Below, piece after piece: positions 6,356-8,867 of a stretch of DNA of 8,867 bases. Below the pieces are notes generated by a model. It made no database searches. It was not told the DNA's origin and saw nothing but the letters and a program-made list of their open reading frames with translations. The stretch's first letter is position 1. Every line of letters starts with the position of its first letter. Both the position numbers and the translations under genes were made by a program. The DNA is from Pseudomonadota bacterium (GTDB lineage: Bacteria > Pseudomonadota > Alphaproteobacteria > Rhizobiales > Xanthobacteraceae): NCBI GenBank assembly GCA_023442085.1, contig JAEZMT010000334.1:1-8867 (forward strand). The letters run 5' to 3'.

Positions 6356-6772
6356 ATGGCCCTGCCCATCCTGCTCGATACCTGCGCTGCCATCTGGATC
6401 GCCAACGGCGACCGGATCGCCCCCGAGGCGCTGGAGCGGCTGGCCGATGCCCGCGAGGCGGGGCAACCCATCCACGTCTGCCCCATGACGGCCTGGGAGA
6501 TCGGCCAGTTGGCGGGATCGCGGAAGATCGCGCTCGCCCAGTCGCCGGCCGCGTGGTTCCGCGCGCTGGTGGCCCTTCCCGGCGTCGCGCTCGCGGCGAT
6601 GCCGCCGGAAGCCTTGATCGAATCGTCCTTCCTGCCGGACGAGCCCCCGCGTGATCCGGTGGACCGCATCATGATCGCCATGGCCCGCCACCACGGCTAC
6701 CAGCTGATGACGCGCGACCGGCTGATCCTCGGCTTCGCCGCCCGCGGGCATCTGCAGGCCATCGCCTGCTGA
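6356..6772 (+). CDS. PIN-domain toxin (VapC-like ribonuclease)
   Basis: A 138-residue single-domain PIN protein, the usual size of VapC-type toxins, which are Mg2+-dependent RNases that cut RNA such as tRNA or rRNA. Acidic active-site residues are all present: Asp8 (ILLDTCAAIW), Glu48 (TAWEIGQL), Asp100/Asp103 (RDPVDRIMIAMA) and Asp121 (LMTRDRLIL). The order and spacing follow the VapC/PilT N-terminus pattern LLDT...S/T.WEI...DP.DR...A...T.D. The ATG follows the antitoxin stop after a single base (TGAGATG), which implies translational coupling. Longer in-frame readings from 6272 would overlap the antitoxin. Its stop is one base from the stop of the convergent cytochrome gene, with no clear terminator between. 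Family is secure; the RNA target is unknown. I avoid the name vapC because the partner is not a VapB. Confidence 0.93.
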   Translation: MALPILLDTCAAIWIANGDRIAPEALERLADAREAGQPIHVCPMTAWEIGQLAGSRKIALAQSPAAWFRALVALPGVALAAMPPEALIESSFLPDEPPRDPVDRIMIAMARHHGYQLMTRDRLILGFAARGHLQAIAC

Positions 6773-6773
6773 C

Positions 6774-7124
6774 CTACTTCCGCAGCGTCGCCAGATAGGC
6801 CGCGAGGTCCGCTGCCTCGGTACGGGTGAGGGAGACCTGGGGCATCTGCGGGTGCGGGTTCAAGAGGCGGAAGGCGAGCCAGGACGGCGAGATGTCCCCG
6901 TCCCGCGCGGCGATGGCGGAGAAGGTGGGGGCGTCGCTCGCGGCGCTTTGGGGCGCGGTGCCGACCACATGGCAGCCGGCGCACCAGCGCTCGGCGAGGG
7001 CGCGCCCGGCCGAGGCGTCGGCGGCAAGAGATGGCGTGGCGGCGAAAGGCAGGGCCAAGAGGCCGGCGGCAACGAGGACCACGCGCGTGGCGATGCCGGC
7101 CAAGCGCGGAAGAAGGCGCACCAT
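6774..7124 (-). CDS. Exported class I cytochrome c, single haem
   Basis: A 116-residue c-type cytochrome, an electron carrier attached to haem by two thioethers in the periplasm. The signal peptide runs from MVRLLPRLAGIATRVV to about SLA-ADA (residues 1-36). The single haem site is Cys48-A-G-Cys51-His52, and the likely distal axial ligand is Met94 in HPQMPQ; LTRTEAADLAAYLATLRK is the typical C-terminal helix. The ATG at 7124 is supported by GGAGGG six bases upstream. It begins 32 bp after the stop of the repeat protein gene on the same strand, so the two probably form an operon. The electron partner cannot be told; no oxidase or dehydrogenase lies next to it here. Confidence 0.92.
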   Translation of the reverse strand: MVRLLPRLAGIATRVVLVAAGLLALPFAATPSLAADASAGRALAERWCAGCHVVGTAPQSAASDAPTFSAIAARDGDISPSWLAFRLLNPHPQMPQVSLTRTEAADLAAYLATLRK

Positions 7125-7156
7125 GGGAACCCTCCGGACGGGGCGGCGGCCCGGCG

Positions 7157-8254
7157 TCACTTCGCCAGAACCTCCACCTCCTGATTCTTGCCGGCCTCGA
7201 CCTTGATGTCGCGGCTGAAATTCTTGCCCTCCCGGCGGGCGATGACTGAATAGTCGCCCTCGGACAGCACGAAGGTGGGGAAGGCGCCGATGGATTCCTT
7301 GATGGTGTCGCCGCCGGGGGTGATGACCGTCCATTGCGTGTCGGCCTGCGCCTCGCCGTGCGCTACCTTCACCAGCTTCAGGCTGATCTGCGCCGCCCGG
7401 TGGTGGACGGTCGCATCGGTGAGCTTGCCGGGCTGGACGATCACGTCGGCGCGCACCACGGCGTTGGCGTCGCCATAGGTGGAGACCACGTGATAGGTGC
7501 CCTCGGGCAGCAGCACCACGTCGCCGGCGGCGGCGCCGCGATAATAGGGCTGGCTGGAGGTGCGCCCCTGCAGGAATGAGCCCTCGAAGATGTCGAAGGT
7601 GAGCTTCTGGGCGGGGATGGGCTTGTCGTCCACATCGGCGGCGAGGCGCAGGGCGCCGGCCGGCACGTCGAACGCCTGCCGGCGCGATACCGGCCCCATC
7701 TGGATCCGCTGCGCGGACGTGGCGAAGCCGTAGGCGACGTGGATGATGTAGCCGCCGGGATTGAGGAAGAAGACGGGCGCCGGCTCCGAACTCTCCGCCA
7801 CCAGCGGGAAGGCGCCGGTGGAGGCCTCGGGCTGGTCGGCGAAGACGCGCCAGACGAGGCCGCGCGGAATGGCGCCGCCTTCCGCACCAAACCGCGCATA
7901 GACGCCCAGCGCCGCCTTGCCGGGAGGCGCCGGCGGCAGCACCGCGTGCGGCTCGCGTCCCGGCTGGCCGGGCTGTCCGGGGGGCGGTGGCAGCCCTGGC
8001 GGCAGGCCGGTGGGCCGCACATTGGGCGGGGTTGCGAACGGGCCGGCCGGCGGGGGCGCAGCGGATGGCCCGAGAAACTGCATGGATTGCGCCCCGGCCG
8101 GCGCGGCGGCGAGGACCAGAACGGGCGCCATCAGCATCGCCCGGAGCGTCGGCGCGAGCCGGTTCGCCCATCGAGTGGCCGCCGGCCTCTGCCGGGCCGC
8201 ATCGGACGGCCGGAGGCGAGCAAACCGGGAGAAGGCGCGAGCGAAGCGGATCAT
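7157..8254 (-). CDS. Secreted proline-rich protein with three beta-rich repeats, function unknown
   Basis: I do not recognise a named family. With the ATG at 8254 the protein has 365 residues. A basic N-terminal extension (1-39) precedes a hydrophobic signal segment (MLMAPVLVLAAAPAGAQ, about 40-56). Residues 57-112 are Pro/Gly-rich (PPGLPPPPGQPGQPGREP). Three similar units follow, each with a loop-strand core: LNPGGYIIHVAYG (164-176), LPEGTYHVVSTYG (249-261) and LSEGDYSVIARREG (330-343), each followed by a strand ending in a V..G turn. This suggests Ig-like or carboxypeptidase-regulatory-like beta domains in the periplasm or on the envelope. The start is uncertain: AAGGG is only one base from ATG 8254, GTG 8269 lacks a ribosome binding site, and ATG 8137 would give a minimal signal peptide. 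It shares an operon with the cytochrome c downstream. Confidence 0.8.
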   Translation of the reverse strand: MIRFARAFSRFARLRPSDAARQRPAATRWANRLAPTLRAMLMAPVLVLAAAPAGAQSMQFLGPSAAPPPAGPFATPPNVRPTGLPPGLPPPPGQPGQPGREPHAVLPPAPPGKAALGVYARFGAEGGAIPRGLVWRVFADQPEASTGAFPLVAESSEPAPVFFLNPGGYIIHVAYGFATSAQRIQMGPVSRRQAFDVPAGALRLAADVDDKPIPAQKLTFDIFEGSFLQGRTSSQPYYRGAAAGDVVLLPEGTYHVVSTYGDANAVVRADVIVQPGKLTDATVHHRAAQISLKLVKVAHGEAQADTQWTVITPGGDTIKESIGAFPTFVLSEGDYSVIARREGKNFSRDIKVEAGKNQEVEVLAK

Positions 8255-8397
8255 GCCCTTGACGTGCACAAAATTCGGGGCGGATTCAAGTCACTCGCCA
8301 TTCGGGCATGCGGCCGGTTGCCGCCGCGCTCCAGCGGTTCCTTACCGGGCGACCGCTCTGTAGATTGCCCCCAGCCATTCATCGGAAGCGATTGCCC
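8255..8397. promoter_or_regulatory. Divergent promoter region, repeat protein / nitroreductase
   Basis: These 143 bp separate divergent starts and must serve both. A short palindrome GTGCAC lies close to the repeat-protein start, and AGCGGT...ACCGCT (8333-8338 and 8352-8357) could form a loose stem. GGAAG at 8384-8388 is the nitroreductase ribosome binding site. No confident -35/-10 pair was found. Confidence 0.35.
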
Positions 8398-8867
8398 ATG
8401 ACCGACAGCGCCGTTTTCAAGTCCAGCCCCGAGACCATCGCGCTCCTCTCCACCCGCCGCTCCTCGCGCGTGTTCGATCTGGTGGAGCCCGGCCCCTCGG
8501 CAGAAGAGCTGGACACCATCCTCACCATCGGCGCGCGGGTGCCCGACCACGGCAAGCTCGCCCCCTGGCGCTTCATCGTGATCGCGGGCGAGGGGCGTGC
8601 CCGGGCCGGCGAACTGCTGGCCGAGGCACGGGCGCTCTCCGACCCCGGCGTCGCCGAAACGCATCTCGACGACGAACGCCGCCGCTTCCTGCGCGCGCCA
8701 CTGGTGGTCGCGGTGGTGTCGCGGGCGACGCCGCACGCTAAGATTCCGGAATACGAGCAGCTCCTCTCGGCGGCGGCGTGCTGCCAGAACATCCTCGTCG
8801 CCTGCGCGGCGCTCGGCTACGGCGCCACCTGGCTCACCGAATGGACCACCTACGACGCCAACGCCCG
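8398..8867 (+). CDS. Nitroreductase-family flavoprotein, partial (C-terminus beyond window)
   Basis: The first 156 residues of a nitroreductase-family protein run off the end of the window without a stop. Such enzymes bind FMN and reduce nitro groups or other substrates with NAD(P)H. The FMN phosphate-binding motif S-T-R-R-S-S-R (18-24) and the block VPDHGKLAPWRFIVI (48-62) resemble the small YdjA-like subgroup. PEYEQLLSAAACCQNILVACAALGYGATWLT (118-147) is the conserved central helix and following loop. The start at 8398 has GGAAG nine bases upstream. It is divergent from the repeat-protein/cytochrome operon. Substrate unknown. Confidence 0.9.
   Translation, partial: MTDSAVFKSSPETIALLSTRRSSRVFDLVEPGPSAEELDTILTIGARVPDHGKLAPWRFIVIAGEGRARAGELLAEARALSDPGVAETHLDDERRRFLRAPLVVAVVSRATPHAKIPEYEQLLSAAACCQNILVACAALGYGATWLTEWTTYDANA

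Noticed and set aside
5896..6681. 261-codon open frame antisense to the antitoxin and toxin
   Set aside because: The plus-strand genes have recognisable domains and ribosome binding sites; this frame has neither.
6754..6769. GCAGGC-CATC-GCCTGC hairpin at the end of the toxin gene as a terminator
   Set aside because: Only a 6-bp stem and no T tract on either strand; too weak to call.
6356..6772. Calling the cassette a standard vapBC operon
   Set aside because: The toxin fits VapC, but the partner lacks any AbrB, RHH, Phd or HTH domain and instead carries a DUF7662-like domain, so the standard name would mislead.

Overview
This is a GC-rich (roughly 65-70 %) chromosomal window, most likely from an alphaproteobacterium of the order Hyphomicrobiales (Xanthobacteraceae-like). 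That placement is inferred from base composition, the AapJ-type amino-acid binding protein, a YkuD enzyme of the HGTNQP...SSGCFRL type, and the gene mix. No tRNA, rRNA, CRISPR array or insertion sequence was seen.

Layout. (1) 114-434 (+): cutA, converging on a Tat-exported metallo-beta-lactamase-fold hydrolase (459-1493, -), with a stop-codon-spanning hairpin between them. (2) On the minus strand come an orphan AapJ/BztA-type amino-acid binding protein (1666-2679) and an exported L,D-transpeptidase (2720-3352). They are separated by a terminator-like hairpin that contains the transpeptidase stop codon. (3) A 455-bp non-coding divergent region (3353-3807) carries two phased CTGAACGGT repeats. 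(4) thrS (3808-5784, +) is complete and has all catalytic, zinc and editing residues; a strong intrinsic terminator follows. (5) A compact two-gene cassette (5914-6772, +) sits between the thrS terminator and a convergent cytochrome operon. (6) On the minus strand, a secreted proline-rich repeat protein (7157-8254) lies upstream of a small exported cytochrome c (6774-7124). (7) A nitroreductase-family gene starts at 8398 (+) and runs off the window.

The most interesting part is the cassette at 5840-6772. It looks like a toxin-antitoxin module of unusual composition. The second gene is a VapC-like PIN-domain RNase with all the expected acidic residues. The first gene joins an N-terminal domain that I recognise as DUF7662 to a C-terminal tail of the type seen in Phd/VapB-class antitoxins (KGTVTVADGTDLTAPT...W.AE). 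The usual AbrB, Phd, ribbon-helix-helix or HTH DNA-binding domain is therefore replaced by DUF7662. Upstream lies an unusually AT-rich stretch with a tandem 13-bp repeat, each unit holding the palindrome AAACA-C-TGTTT. This is a good operator candidate, and a matching 9-bp core recurs inside the antitoxin gene. The inferred model is that the DUF7662 domain binds these sites for autoregulation and the tail neutralises the PIN RNase. The rest of the window looks like ordinary housekeeping and envelope genes.
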